This document shows positions 7,367 through 14,729 of a stretch of DNA of 23,955 nucleotides, piece by piece. The number at the start of each line of letters is the position of its first letter. The first letter of the stretch is position 1. The DNA is from a virus: positions 1-23,955 of the IMG/VR virus record IMGVR_UViG_3300027759_000422; one strand, written 5' to 3'. Below the pieces are notes generated by a model. That model was not told the DNA's origin. It saw only the letters and a program-made list of their open reading frames with translations, and did no database searches. Position numbers and translations under genes: made by a program.

Positions 7367-9301
7367 GTGGCTTTATCAAGCACAATCAGAACACTCCGTT
7401 CAAGAGACATCACAGACGCAATCCCATTCAACGTGGGACAACCATCTTATGTTTCTGACATTTGGACAAACACAACTGTTGCATACGATGTTGCAATCGG
7501 TGGTCTACCATTCTTCTACGGCATCTCAAATGAGAGACCTTATGAACGTCAGACTGCACCGTACAAGAAACAACAGTTTGATAACAGTAAAGAACCTGGT
7601 GAGCAAACACTTGAGGGTTGGTGGATTCGTTCCCAATCATCTTTTCATCGTGGTGCAGGAATAACTTTCTTTGACCCTTCTGCTGGTGAAGAAGTAGAAT
7701 ACCGTTTCAACACTTCACAAGGTGTTGATGTGTGGACCAAAGGACAAACAACTTTATTAAAGGACACAGTACAGGGTTTAAGTTCTGCTAATAACACAAT
7801 CATAGTTGGTGCCAATGATGGCACGAACGATTGTCTTGTTGTTGCCGATGGTTCTGCTTTAAAGAAAATTACAATGGCAACTGATACTCCAACAGTTTCC
7901 ACTTACACTCAAACAGGTACTGCTTCAGCGATACAGTCTTTGGCAACTAACGGTTCCAGATACTTTTTTGCAAACGGTACACACATTCATTACGGTAACA
8001 TTGGTAGCACAACTTCTGACATTGAAACATACAACTGTTCAGTACCAGCAACAATTGGTTATGTTAAACAAAGACTTTTTGCTGGTGTGGCAAACGCTTT
8101 ACACGAACTTGATGCAACTAAAACAACTGGTGGTCATACTTTACCAACAGCAATCTTTACACATTCAAACACTTCTTGGGTTTGGTCAGCAATATCCGAA
8201 TCAGGTTCAGCAGTTTATGCTGCAGGATACGCACGTAACTCCTCAGCCATATACAAAATAACTGTTAAAGATGATGCAACACTTAACACCCCAACAGTGA
8301 CAGCAGAACTACCTGTTGGTGAAAAAGTTTTATCCCTATTCTCATACTTGGGTTTCATTCTTATTGGCACCAACAAAGGTGCACGCATAGCACAACAGTC
8401 AGACACAGCAGGTAACCTTGTTTATGGTCCACTAATATTTGAAACCTCACAAGGTGTTAACGGTTTCACAGCCAAGGGCACATATGTTTGGTGTGCTTCC
8501 GCATCTAACGGTAACGCAGGTCTTGTTCGCATAGATTTGTCAACAGAGATTTCACCTTTAAGATATGCTTACGCCTCAGATTTGGAACAGTCATCTTCAA
8601 CTGGCACAACTTTAAGTGTTGCTTTGATTGGTTCACGTTTGGCTTTCACTTCTAATGCTAGTGGTGTGTGGGTTGAGAAGAATGCAACCTATGTTACTTC
8701 AGGGTTTTTGCAAACAGGTTTCATTCGTTATGGAACATTGGAACCTAAGAACTTTAAACGTGTTCGTGCAAGAGGTATTTACACTAACGGTGGTTTGTTA
8801 ATTTCACCTGTTGGTTCAGATGGAACAGTGTACGAAACAGCAATCTACAACTCTATCATTGGCACACCAGAGGTTAACATCATTAACCCACCTGGTTCAC
8901 AAGAGTTTATTGCAATGAAATTTACTTTAAGTTTATACAAAGACCCAACAGATTTAACATCAACATTAGACACTACTGGTCCAACGTTTAAGGGTTACCA
9001 GATTCGTGCTCTACCTGCAACACCAAGACAGCACCTAATCCAACTACCTTTATATTGTTACGATGTTGAAACAGACAGATACAATGTGCAAGTTGGTTAC
9101 GATGGTCGTTCTTGGGAACGTATACAGGCGTTAGAAGATTTGGAATCTACAGGTGATGAGGTTATCTTCCAGGATTTTACTACTGGTGAACAGATAACTG
9201 TTGTTATTGATTCTGTTGGTTTTCAAAGGGCAACACCACCTTCTGGGGGCTTCTCAGGTTTTGGTGGAAATCTTACAGTTATAGTTAGGGAAGTTGGATA
9301 A
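7367..9301 (+). CDS. large tail protein with propeller-like repeats
   Basis: A 644-aa protein that starts at GTG behind AAGGAA. The N-terminal 110 residues (SDIWTNTTVAYDVAIGGLPFFYG, then PYKKQQFD and GWWIRSQSSFHRGAG) match, as I remember, a tail protein of uncultured aquatic phages. Residues 130-420 consist of repeated short beta units (VGANDGTNDCLVVADG, SLATNGSRYFFANGTHIHYG, GFILIGTNKGARIA), suggesting a beta-propeller. The C-terminal region is a beta sandwich. A nozzle, hub or needle-like tail role, by analogy with propeller-containing T7 gp12, is inference only. It is the last virion gene before lysis. Confidence 0.7.
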   Translation: MALSSTIRTLRSRDITDAIPFNVGQPSYVSDIWTNTTVAYDVAIGGLPFFYGISNERPYERQTAPYKKQQFDNSKEPGEQTLEGWWIRSQSSFHRGAGITFFDPSAGEEVEYRFNTSQGVDVWTKGQTTLLKDTVQGLSSANNTIIVGANDGTNDCLVVADGSALKKITMATDTPTVSTYTQTGTASAIQSLATNGSRYFFANGTHIHYGNIGSTTSDIETYNCSVPATIGYVKQRLFAGVANALHELDATKTTGGHTLPTAIFTHSNTSWVWSAISESGSAVYAAGYARNSSAIYKITVKDDATLNTPTVTAELPVGEKVLSLFSYLGFILIGTNKGARIAQQSDTAGNLVYGPLIFETSQGVNGFTAKGTYVWCASASNGNAGLVRIDLSTEISPLRYAYASDLEQSSSTGTTLSVALIGSRLAFTSNASGVWVEKNATYVTSGFLQTGFIRYGTLEPKNFKRVRARGIYTNGGLLISPVGSDGTVYETAIYNSIIGTPEVNIINPPGSQEFIAMKFTLSLYKDPTDLTSTLDTTGPTFKGYQIRALPATPRQHLIQLPLYCYDVETDRYNVQVGYDGRSWERIQALEDLESTGDEVIFQDFTTGEQITVVIDSVGFQRATPPSGGFSGFGGNLTVIVREVG

Positions 9302-9556
9302 ATGAAATTAAGTATTATTAAAGATGTAGTGTTTCGTTCTGCCGCATTGTTTTTAACAATGGCATTACCTGCTATCGGTGCTGGTGCTTTCGCTGGTGTT
9401 GAACCAGTTAACTCCGCAATCATTGCTGGTGCACTTGGTGTGTCAAAGGTTCTAACAGATTTAGCCAAAGCATTTTTGGAAGACGGCAAACTTACACAAG
9501 AAGAAGTAGATGGCGTGTTCAAACGTGCTACCAAGAAATCTGAAGGCGGCAAATAA
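9302..9556 (+). CDS. small membrane protein, holin-like
   Basis: An 84-aa protein that begins directly after the upstream stop. Residues 9-26 (VFRSAALFLTMALPAIGA) and 36-48 are hydrophobic, giving one clear and one weak membrane segment. A charged tail follows (AKAFLEDGKLTQEEVDGVFKRATKK). Size, topology and position immediately before the endolysin suggest a holin, but a second small membrane protein at 11090 is an equally good candidate. The family could not be named from sequence alone. Confidence 0.65.
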   Translation: MKLSIIKDVVFRSAALFLTMALPAIGAGAFAGVEPVNSAIIAGALGVSKVLTDLAKAFLEDGKLTQEEVDGVFKRATKKSEGGK

Positions 9557-9558
9557 GA

Positions 9559-9960
9559 ATGGGTTTACCAATTAAAAACGGTAAAATTACCACACCTTAT
9601 AACAAAAAAGGCAATATGTGGAAATCAGGTTTTCATACTGGTGTCGACTTTGCTGTCCCTGAAGGAACAGAAATCATTGCTGCTGTTGATGGAAAAATTT
9701 TAGCCAGTAACTGGGGCAAAGCCTACGGCACCCAACTGATTGTTGAATCTAAAGTTGATGGTAAAAAAGTGTGGATGATTTACGCTCACTTATCTAAACT
9801 ATTAGTTAAGGTAGGAACAGATATTATTAAAGGACAAGCAATTGCTAAGTCTGGTAATACAGGTAATTCATCTGGTCCACATTTGCATTTTGAAGTTAGA
9901 GACAATGTTAGATGGTCTGCAGGTAAACCTGTTGACCCTAAGGATGTTTTAGCAGTTTAA
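9559..9960 (+). CDS. M23-family peptidoglycan endopeptidase (endolysin)
   Basis: A 133-aa LytM/M23 metallopeptidase domain with nothing else attached. Zinc ligands are visible as H26 and D30 in FHTGVDF and H110 in GPHLHFEV, with catalytic-site H77 in YAHLS and H108. Members cleave peptide cross-bridges of the host cell wall. There is no signal peptide, so access to the wall would require a holin; small holin-like membrane proteins flank it. A virion-associated lysin is possible, but position after the tail genes favours host lysis. Confidence 0.93.
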   Translation: MGLPIKNGKITTPYNKKGNMWKSGFHTGVDFAVPEGTEIIAAVDGKILASNWGKAYGTQLIVESKVDGKKVWMIYAHLSKLLVKVGTDIIKGQAIAKSGNTGNSSGPHLHFEVRDNVRWSAGKPVDPKDVLAV

Positions 9961-9980
9961 TTAAACTCAATGGAGGATAA

Positions 9981-11093
9981 TTGAGAAGGTTTGTTTTAGT
10001 ATTATTGATTGCAATTTTAACAACTTTAGTTGCTAACCCATCATATTCAGATGATGTGACAATCAATCTTGATTCTACAACACCTTATGTTGATATACCT
10101 GTAACTGTGGTTGAACCTGTTGACGCTGTCATCTCAACCACTACAGGTATTCGCAGTCCAGGGTACATTGATTCTTGGATTGAAGTTTGGCAAGGCTTAA
10201 ATAAACTTCGTGCTGATGATGATGGTAATCATAGTTCTACTAACTGGTTAGCATCTATTATTCGTATGCCTTTAACTGCTGGTGAATACTTTATTCGTGC
10301 TACTTCTTTTAATTGGATGGCAAGTAACTACACACAGTTCCCTGTAGGTACTTACTTGCTATCTACTAATTTAACTGTAGCAATACCTTCACCAACACCA
10401 TCAGGGTTAACCCCAACACCGACAGTGTCGCCAGAGCCAACGCCATCAGAAAGTGTGACTCCTTCACCTAGTCCAACCCCAACTCAGATTTCATCTTCGC
10501 CAACTCCTGAGCCAACACCTGAGCCTTCTTCTCCTTCTCCGTCACCGTCTGATATTCCGCAGCCATCAGAATCTCCAGAGGTTCCAGTTGGTCCAGTTCA
10601 AGAGCCAGACGAGCCAGACCTTGAACCTTTTGTAGAGTTAGTAGAGCCCTTTGAACTTCCGATTCCAGATGTTCCAGATACTTTAGAAGAAGTTGTTGAT
10701 TCGTCATTTAACGATTTCCCTTCTTCTTATGAGAACGACTTGCCTTCTTTAGATGAGGAAGTTCTCGAGCCTCTCGACTTATCCTCCGAAGATGTTTTTT
10801 CCATTGACGAAATTCTATCTCTGCTTTCATTTCTTCCAGAATTTTCATTAGAGAACCTGCAAGAAACGTTCCAACAAATATCTGAAACCATAACTGTTGC
10901 ATTTGAATCCGTTCCTGGCGGCGAACAAGTTCTTGCTGCTGCCGAGTTTGTAGGTGAGCAATTCACTGCTGCTGCAGAATTTGCTACCAATCTTGGTACC
11001 GAGTTTACACCTGAAGAAAGACAAGAAGCACAACAGGTGGTACTCGGTGCTGTAATCGTAACACAACTATCAACTGCTAGGAGAATAAAATGA
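9981..11093 (+). CDS. exported protein with Pro/Ser/Thr-rich wall-spanning region
   Basis: A 370-aa protein. The start is TTG, chosen because GGAGG lies 4-5 nt upstream and it gives an intact signal peptide (RR then a hydrophobic run to about residue 20, then NPSYSDD). Residues 25-130 form a beta-rich extracellular domain. Residues about 134-205 are almost entirely P, S, T and E, like cell-wall-spanning linkers of Gram-positive surface proteins. Residues 205-300 are strongly acidic, and the C-terminus has an Ala-rich helix and a short hydrophobic stretch. Located in the lysis cassette, it could act in late lysis or remain on the host surface. Function is unknown. Confidence 0.75.
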   Translation: MRRFVLVLLIAILTTLVANPSYSDDVTINLDSTTPYVDIPVTVVEPVDAVISTTTGIRSPGYIDSWIEVWQGLNKLRADDDGNHSSTNWLASIIRMPLTAGEYFIRATSFNWMASNYTQFPVGTYLLSTNLTVAIPSPTPSGLTPTPTVSPEPTPSESVTPSPSPTPTQISSSPTPEPTPEPSSPSPSPSDIPQPSESPEVPVGPVQEPDEPDLEPFVELVEPFELPIPDVPDTLEEVVDSSFNDFPSSYENDLPSLDEEVLEPLDLSSEDVFSIDEILSLLSFLPEFSLENLQETFQQISETITVAFESVPGGEQVLAAAEFVGEQFTAAAEFATNLGTEFTPEERQEAQQVVLGAVIVTQLSTARRIK

Positions 11094-11290
11094 AGAGTGT
11101 CTTAAAGTTTATCTTGAAACATCTTGATGCTTGGGCTGGTGAAGCATTCACCCTTGTTGGTTTAACTATTGCTTGGATAGTTTTACCACCAGGAGATACA
11201 CGTAACGTTGTAGGTATCATTTGTCTTGGTGCTTTCGCTGTTTGGACCTTGTTTAAGGTAACCCTGAACACCGAATCAGAGGACAAATAA
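11090..11290 (+). CDS. small two-TM membrane protein, candidate holin
   Basis: A 66-aa protein with two hydrophobic segments, AFTLVGLTIAWIVLPP (about 19-34) and VVGIICLGAFAVWTLFKV (about 40-57), a basic amphipathic N-terminus and a polar tail. This is a typical small class II holin layout. The ATG overlaps the upstream stop (ATGA). It is the last gene of the rightward operon, 21 bp before a strong terminator. Either this or the 84-aa protein before the endolysin may be the holin; one may be an antiholin. Confidence 0.75.
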   Translation: MKSVLKFILKHLDAWAGEAFTLVGLTIAWIVLPPGDTRNVVGIICLGAFAVWTLFKVTLNTESEDK

Positions 11291-11311
11291 GGGCAAAATT
11301 AGACAGTTTAA

Positions 11312-11349
11312 GGCAGGATAGGTAGAGATACCTATACCTGCCTTTTTTT
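11312..11349 (+). terminator. rho-independent terminator of the late operon
   Basis: The left arm GGCAGGATAGG (11312-11322) pairs with CCTATACCTGCC (11331-11342) with one bulged base and an 8-nt loop. It is followed by seven T (11343-11349). It ends rightward transcription after the lysis genes. The opposite strand lacks a T tract, so it looks one-directional. The right arm also encodes the last codons and stop of the leftward 74-aa gene. Confidence 0.88.
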
Positions 11350-11556
11350 CCATTTCATTTTCAATTGATATTGACCGATAGGTGGAAGGTCATTGGTCAT
11401 AACTATGACTTCGTGTCTGGTTTTATTAGCCCAAGTTGACCACGCTTTAGCCCAACTATCTGCACGTTTTTCCATAGGAAATTTGATAGCCCAGTCATCT
11501 CGCATAGCAATGTTGCTGGATTGATTATCATAAATGTAATCATTACTCCACCACAT
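11332..11556 (-). CDS. hypothetical protein, last gene of the leftward operon
   Basis: A 74-aa Trp-rich protein (WWSNDYIYD, DDWAIKFP, SWAKAWSTWANKTRHEV) with a basic C-terminus. AAGGAG lies 7 nt before the ATG. The start overlaps the sigma-like gene by 14 bp. Its stop lies inside the late-operon terminator, so the two convergent operons share bases. No family is recognised. No leftward terminator is evident after it. Confidence 0.7.
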   Translation of the reverse strand: MWWSNDYIYDNQSSNIAMRDDWAIKFPMEKRADSWAKAWSTWANKTRHEVIVMTNDLPPIGQYQLKMKWKKRQV

Positions 11557-12202
11557 CTGTTATCTCCTTTTTAATAATAGGATAATCCCTATCATAGTAT
11601 GGATGATGACCACCTAATCTGTTAATGATGGCATCAATAGCACGTGTTACACGCATACGTGCAGCCTTCTCGTTAGGTAGATTCAAAGCGTTAGATAAAT
11701 CTTTAGAGTTACGATTACACATATGCCACACAATTAAAACATTCTGTTGTGTTGCTGGTATTCTATCAAAAGCGTAAGAAATATCTGCTTGCATTGCAAA
11801 CAAATTATTACCCTCACTTGGTGCTCTTGATGTTCTATCGTAGTTAACATCGTGCATATTATCTGGTCTTGACCAGTCACCATTTATAATAGATGGTAAT
11901 AGTTCTTCAACCATTTCACGACGATAATAAAACACATCATTAATCTCATACCCTGATGTTTTAGCCTTCTCGTACTGACAAAACTTTAACGCAGCATTAT
12001 GTAAAGACTTAGCAAACAGTTTGTTTGCATACTTTTTATCGTCCATATAATACCATTCAATTATTTTGTTCGGATGTTCAGCAAACCATAACCAAAGTTC
12101 TTGAACAATATCATCTTTAGCAATCATAGGATATTGTCTGTGCTTTGATTCTGATATTTGTTTAACCATTGAACCATATTCTTTTATGTAATCTATTACC
12201 AC
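11543..12202 (-). CDS. sigma-70-like transcription factor (putative)
   Basis: A 219-aa protein. Residues 28-50 (AKDDIVQELWLWFAEHPNKI) resemble sigma region 2.1-2.2, where DDLVQE is typical. Residues 145-195 (FDRIPATQQNVLIVW, then SKDLSNALNLPNEKAARMRVTRAIDAI) resemble a sigma region 4 helix-turn-helix. The order and spacing fit a small sigma factor or sigma-like activator, possibly directing late transcription. The GTG start overlaps the end of the metallophosphoesterase gene by 7 bp. It is near the distal end of the operon, so it would be made late in early expression. A plain HTH protein is the alternative. Confidence 0.6.
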   Translation of the reverse strand: MVIDYIKEYGSMVKQISESKHRQYPMIAKDDIVQELWLWFAEHPNKIIEWYYMDDKKYANKLFAKSLHNAALKFCQYEKAKTSGYEINDVFYYRREMVEELLPSIINGDWSRPDNMHDVNYDRTSRAPSEGNNLFAMQADISYAFDRIPATQQNVLIVWHMCNRNSKDLSNALNLPNEKAARMRVTRAIDAIINRLGGHHPYYDRDYPIIKKEITDVVE

Positions 12203-12951
12203 TTATATTCTTTACCTTCCACAACAAATGAATTATTTGTCATTGGTACAGGTATCGGTGTTACTTTACCTTTATTTATATAGAGGATTCCGAAAGCACT
12301 TTGCCAGTTAGCACTTCCACCTTTAAGGTAAGTTGCTTGCTTTAAGTCCATCATATTTCCAACTTCAAAACCATAAAGACTTGAAGTTACTTTCCCATTA
12401 AACGAAGTATTAAAATGGAGGAGTCCGAGTTTATGTGTGTGTCCACAAAGTACACTCATACCAATCTTCTTTGCTAATGTCATTGCTGTACCACCAGCGT
12501 ATGTACTGGTTGAACCTTCATCACCGTGACCCATTACCCAACCAGGTGCAAAGTTCCATAGTTTATTATGATAAGTAATATCTAAATCACGGTAGCCTAA
12601 TAGTTTTTCATATTTCAAATCACGTAAAGATGAGAAGGCTGGCGCATACTTTTCAGTATAACGTTGTATCCTATCACCGTGATTACTTCTCATAAGATGA
12701 AAAGGTTTATCACCTACTGACTTACGAAACTTACTCATAATAGAAGTTGTTTCATCAAGGTCTCGTTGCAGATTAGAATGTTCTGCTGCATAACTTTTAG
12801 ACCAACGTGCTGGGGCTAAACAATCAGCCTCATCACCAACACAAAAAAGTTCATCTGGTTGATAGTCTTTAACGAATTTGATTACAGCATTTATTGCAGA
12901 TTTATTATGCAAAGGTATTTGCATATCCGATAAGACTACTATGCGTTTCAT
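12196..12951 (-). CDS. calcineurin-like metallophosphoesterase
   Basis: A 251-aa protein with the full metallophosphoesterase motif series: D9-M-Q11, GDEAD (D40, D43), N90-H91, GH (H142) and GHTH (H171, H173). The first motif is D-x-Q rather than the usual D-x-H; Gln at that place is seen in some phage members. Such enzymes hydrolyse phosphodiesters or phosphomonoesters with two metal ions, and phage versions are often placed with replication genes as Mre11/SbcD-like nucleases. Substrate cannot be read from the sequence. ATGA overlap with the upstream gene. Confidence 0.88.
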   Translation of the reverse strand: MKRIVVLSDMQIPLHNKSAINAVIKFVKDYQPDELFCVGDEADCLAPARWSKSYAAEHSNLQRDLDETTSIMSKFRKSVGDKPFHLMRSNHGDRIQRYTEKYAPAFSSLRDLKYEKLLGYRDLDITYHNKLWNFAPGWVMGHGDEGSTSTYAGGTAMTLAKKIGMSVLCGHTHKLGLLHFNTSFNGKVTSSLYGFEVGNMMDLKQATYLKGGSANWQSAFGILYINKGKVTPIPVPMTNNSFVVEGKEYKW

Positions 12952-13241
12952 TCAACGCCTTCCCATTGTTTATCTAGCACCATCATTGCGATGATAGCAT
13001 AGTTTGCTATATCCATAAACGAATCACGTAAAGATTCATTCTCTGGCGTGGCTCCAGTCTCAACAAGGTTGTTGATGCGAGCAAGTTTGTCAAACATTCT
13101 TACTCTTAATCCGTTTAATGGACCACCAGGTGAGTCAGATATATTCTTTGGACCGTAGTCTTTTTGTTTTTTAATCAACAGTTCTGCTAAACCATCTGTG
13201 TATACATAGGTTATTTCAGCAAATCTTACTTCGTTATACAC
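12948..13241 (-). CDS. DUF1599/Nmad1-like (MazG-type helical) protein
   Basis: The core LLIKKQKDYGPKNIS, GLRVRMFDKLARINNLV and ESLRDSFMDIANYAIIAMMVL matches the all-helical nucleotide-modification-associated domain 1 (DUF1599) family. Members are related to MazG/dUTPase-type NTP pyrophosphatases and may act in nucleotide metabolism. The GTG at 13241 is preferred: it overlaps the primase stop (TAGTG), has AGGAAAGG 10 nt upstream and gives 97 aa. A TTG at 13268 would give 106 aa but overlaps primase by 28 bp. Biochemical activity is inferred, not visible. Confidence 0.75.
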   Translation of the reverse strand: MYNEVRFAEITYVYTDGLAELLIKKQKDYGPKNISDSPGGPLNGLRVRMFDKLARINNLVETGATPENESLRDSFMDIANYAIIAMMVLDKQWEGVE

Positions 13242-13864
13242 TACGCTGCTACCTTTCCTCTGAACCAATCTGAACCTTGCTTAGTGAATAGACTATTAAC
13301 ATCTTCACCTTCTGGTATTGCAATAGGTATAACACCAGAAACTTTACGTGCGAGTTCTTTAGTGAACTCTTTACCTGCAGGGTCACCGTCAGCAAACACA
13401 TAGATACGTTGGAAGTCAGCCAAGATTCTGTAATGATGTGACTTAATGTTCTTAACACCTGGCACACCTACTGCTGGGATACCAAGTTTAGTTAAAGTAA
13501 TTGTGTCCACTTCACCTTCGCATACAGCAATCCAATCGGTTGCTTTGAACAATGCGTTAACGTTATACAGTCTTGTTTCAGAGCCAGGTAAACTTAAATA
13601 CTTTGGTTCCTCGTGATTGATTGCACGAAAACGTAAATCAACAACACCTGCTGGTGTTATGTAAGGAATAGCAAGACGACCTTCATAAGCCTCGTGACCT
13701 ACGAGTGGTTGGTGTACTACCCCCAGACGGAAATACTCTGCGTCTTGCAGAGATAGTCCCCTGTTGACTAGGTACCCTTCTGCCAAGTTTACTGCTTGTT
13801 GGTAATGTGATGTCGCTTGTTCCAGTAATCTCTTCTGCTCTTGATTTTGCTTCACGGAAATCAA
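13241..13864 (-). CDS. DNA primase, TOPRIM (catalytic) part
   Basis: A 207-aa frame holding the primase core: LLEQATSHYQQAVNLAEGYLVNRGL (residues 13-37), GRLAIPYIT (62-70), the TOPRIM glutamate in CEGEVD (E116) and the DGD motif in FADGDPAG (D159, D161). These bind metal for primer synthesis. The frame lies +1 relative to the zinc-finger part and overlaps it by 182 bp. Possible separate starts are TTG at 13864 or GTG at 13855, with AAGAAGG upstream. It could instead be reached by a frameshift. With the adjacent RecA/DnaB-like ATPase it forms the priming and unwinding unit. Confidence 0.88.
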   Translation of the reverse strand: MISVKQNQEQKRLLEQATSHYQQAVNLAEGYLVNRGLSLQDAEYFRLGVVHQPLVGHEAYEGRLAIPYITPAGVVDLRFRAINHEEPKYLSLPGSETRLYNVNALFKATDWIAVCEGEVDTITLTKLGIPAVGVPGVKNIKSHHYRILADFQRIYVFADGDPAGKEFTKELARKVSGVIPIAIPEGEDVNSLFTKQGSDWFRGKVAA

Positions 13865-14066
13865 TCCCTTCTTGTATCATTATTATTTTGTATAAGTCAC
13901 CAGATACTTCGCAAGCGAAACAGTTAAAAGCATTTACATCATTGTTAACTGTTGCTGATGCGTGTCTATCTGGGTGGAATGGGCAATTAATTTTTCTCCA
14001 ACCACTTCCTGTTGGTACTTTTTTAGCACCGTAGTACGACAGGAGTCTAGAGATTGGAGAGACCAT
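13683..14066 (-). CDS. DNA primase, CHC2 zinc-finger part
   Basis: A 127-aa frame with a DnaG-type zinc-binding domain: C28-x2-H31-x17-C49-x2-C52 within CPFHPDRHASATVNNDVNAF and FNCFACEVSGD, preceded by ISRLLSYYG. This domain recognises template DNA. Residues 66-85 (EGIDFREAKSRAEEITGTSD) still look like primase. After that the translation becomes Arg/Ser/Gly-rich (GRRVPSQQ...TTRRSRGL), as expected where the other frame is the selected one. The ATG overlaps the resolvase stop (TAATG). It lacks the catalytic domain, which is in the +1 frame. Confidence 0.85.
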   Translation of the reverse strand: MVSPISRLLSYYGAKKVPTGSGWRKINCPFHPDRHASATVNNDVNAFNCFACEVSGDLYKIIMIQEGIDFREAKSRAEEITGTSDITLPTSSKLGRRVPSQQGTISARRRVFPSGGSTPTTRRSRGL

Positions 14067-14404
14067 TAGTATCCTGCTTTCTTCAGTAACTCTATCAGAG
14101 TTTCAACTGGCATTGTTGCATACCAGTTACCAACATCACCTGTGCCACGACGTTTATGTATCACAGCACCTGTGTCTGCTTTAGCGTTCTTGATTTCAAC
14201 TTCTAACTCTTTGGTCCAGCCTGCCAAGTCGAACGTTTTGTGGTTCTTGATTTCAAAACAAACCCCAGGTACGCCAGCAATGTCGCCCCTATCGTTTTTA
14301 TCCCCTGCCAACCTGCGTTCTGCATACTTCCACCCTTTTTTCTGTAGGTATTTAACAACATCTCGTTCAGCCCCTGAGCCTTTGCGCTTACTTGGAGTAC
14401 TCAT
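14066..14404 (-). CDS. Holliday-junction resolvase-like endonuclease
   Basis: A 112-aa protein from ATG 14404 (AGGTG 3 nt upstream); GTG at 14410 would add two residues. KRKGSGAERDVVKYLQKKGW, AERR, NDRGDIAGVPGVCFEIKNHK and HKRRGT match the resolvase family common in actinophages: an N-terminal Glu helix, then D-x(n)-E-x-K in GDIAGVPGVCFEIKN. Such enzymes cut branched replication or packaging intermediates. It overlaps the upstream mini-gene and is coupled to primase by TAATG. Confidence 0.85.
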   Translation of the reverse strand: MSTPSKRKGSGAERDVVKYLQKKGWKYAERRLAGDKNDRGDIAGVPGVCFEIKNHKTFDLAGWTKELEVEIKNAKADTGAVIHKRRGTGDVGNWYATMPVETLIELLKKAGY

Positions 14405-14486
14405 ACTCACCTATATTCGATTCGTTGTTACAAGTGCAATACCAAATAGATGAACAGATATAACATCTGCCATCTTCATTTCTCAT
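14388..14486 (-). CDS. 32-aa Cys-rich mini-protein
   Basis: A tiny frame starting at an ATGA overlap with the 36-aa membrane mini-gene and ending 17 bp inside the resolvase gene. The product begins MRNEDGRCYICSSIWYCTC, with C8-x2-C11 and C17-x-C19, which could bind one zinc ion. It ends in an acidic/Tyr tail. It is too short for statistical gene-finding, but the exact stop-start coupling on both sides supports it. Function is unknown. Confidence 0.5.
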   Translation of the reverse strand: MRNEDGRCYICSSIWYCTCNNESNIGEYEYSK

Positions 14487-14593
14487 AAACTTAAAAACAA
14501 TCCAATAAATAATGTTGCAACAAAAAAGATTACACTTAACTTAAACAAGACAGGTTCAATCCAGTCTTGCCAAGGGTTAATAGTCTTATTCAT
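14483..14593 (-). CDS. 36-aa single-pass membrane mini-protein
   Basis: The product begins MNKTINPWQDWIEPVLFKL and continues as one hydrophobic stretch (VIFFVATLFIGLFLSL), ending in the membrane segment. The ATG overlaps the end of the zinc-finger mini-gene by 8 bp, and its TGA overlaps the next ATG (ATGA). Phages often encode such single-TM peptides, for example as modulators of host membrane proteins; no specific role can be assigned here. Confidence 0.55.
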   Translation of the reverse strand: MNKTINPWQDWIEPVLFKLSVIFFVATLFIGLFLSL

Positions 14594-14729
14594 TTTCTTG
14601 ATTTTCCCAATCAACATAACATTTTTCACAGAGTAATATCCAGCCCTTGTACACAACACCAGCGTGCCGTTCTTTACAATTCATACAAGGACTGAATACA
14701 AATCCTTGGTCAGTATCAGTATCTATTAT
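14586..14729 (-). CDS. 47-aa zinc-finger-like mini-protein, apparent ATA start
   Basis: The frame begins right at the stop of the ATPase gene, where ATAA replaces the usual ATGA overlap, and ends 8 bp inside the membrane mini-gene. The product contains PC15MNC18KERH and C34EKC37YVDW, two CxxC knuckles 15 residues apart, a good zinc-finger pattern. No ATG, GTG or TTG precedes the first Cys, so translation would need ATA (or there is a G-to-A change or sequence error). Starting at ATG codon 16 would lose a metal ligand. Confidence 0.45.
   Translation of the reverse strand: MIDTDTDQGFVFSPCMNCKERHAGVVYKGWILLCEKCYVDWENQENE

Noticed and set aside
10468-11066. Several leftward frames opposite the Pro-rich exported gene
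   Set aside because: They follow from the repetitive Pro/Ser/Glu coding and have no start signals or motifs.
11312-11349. Bidirectional action of the terminator
   Set aside because: Read leftward, the hairpin is followed by only two T, so it should not end the leftward transcript well.
13241-13268. TTG start at 13268 for the DUF1599-like gene
   Set aside because: It overlaps primase by 28 bp, whereas GTG 13241 gives the TAGTG junction usual in this genome. Not fully excluded, since AAGG lies upstream of the TTG.
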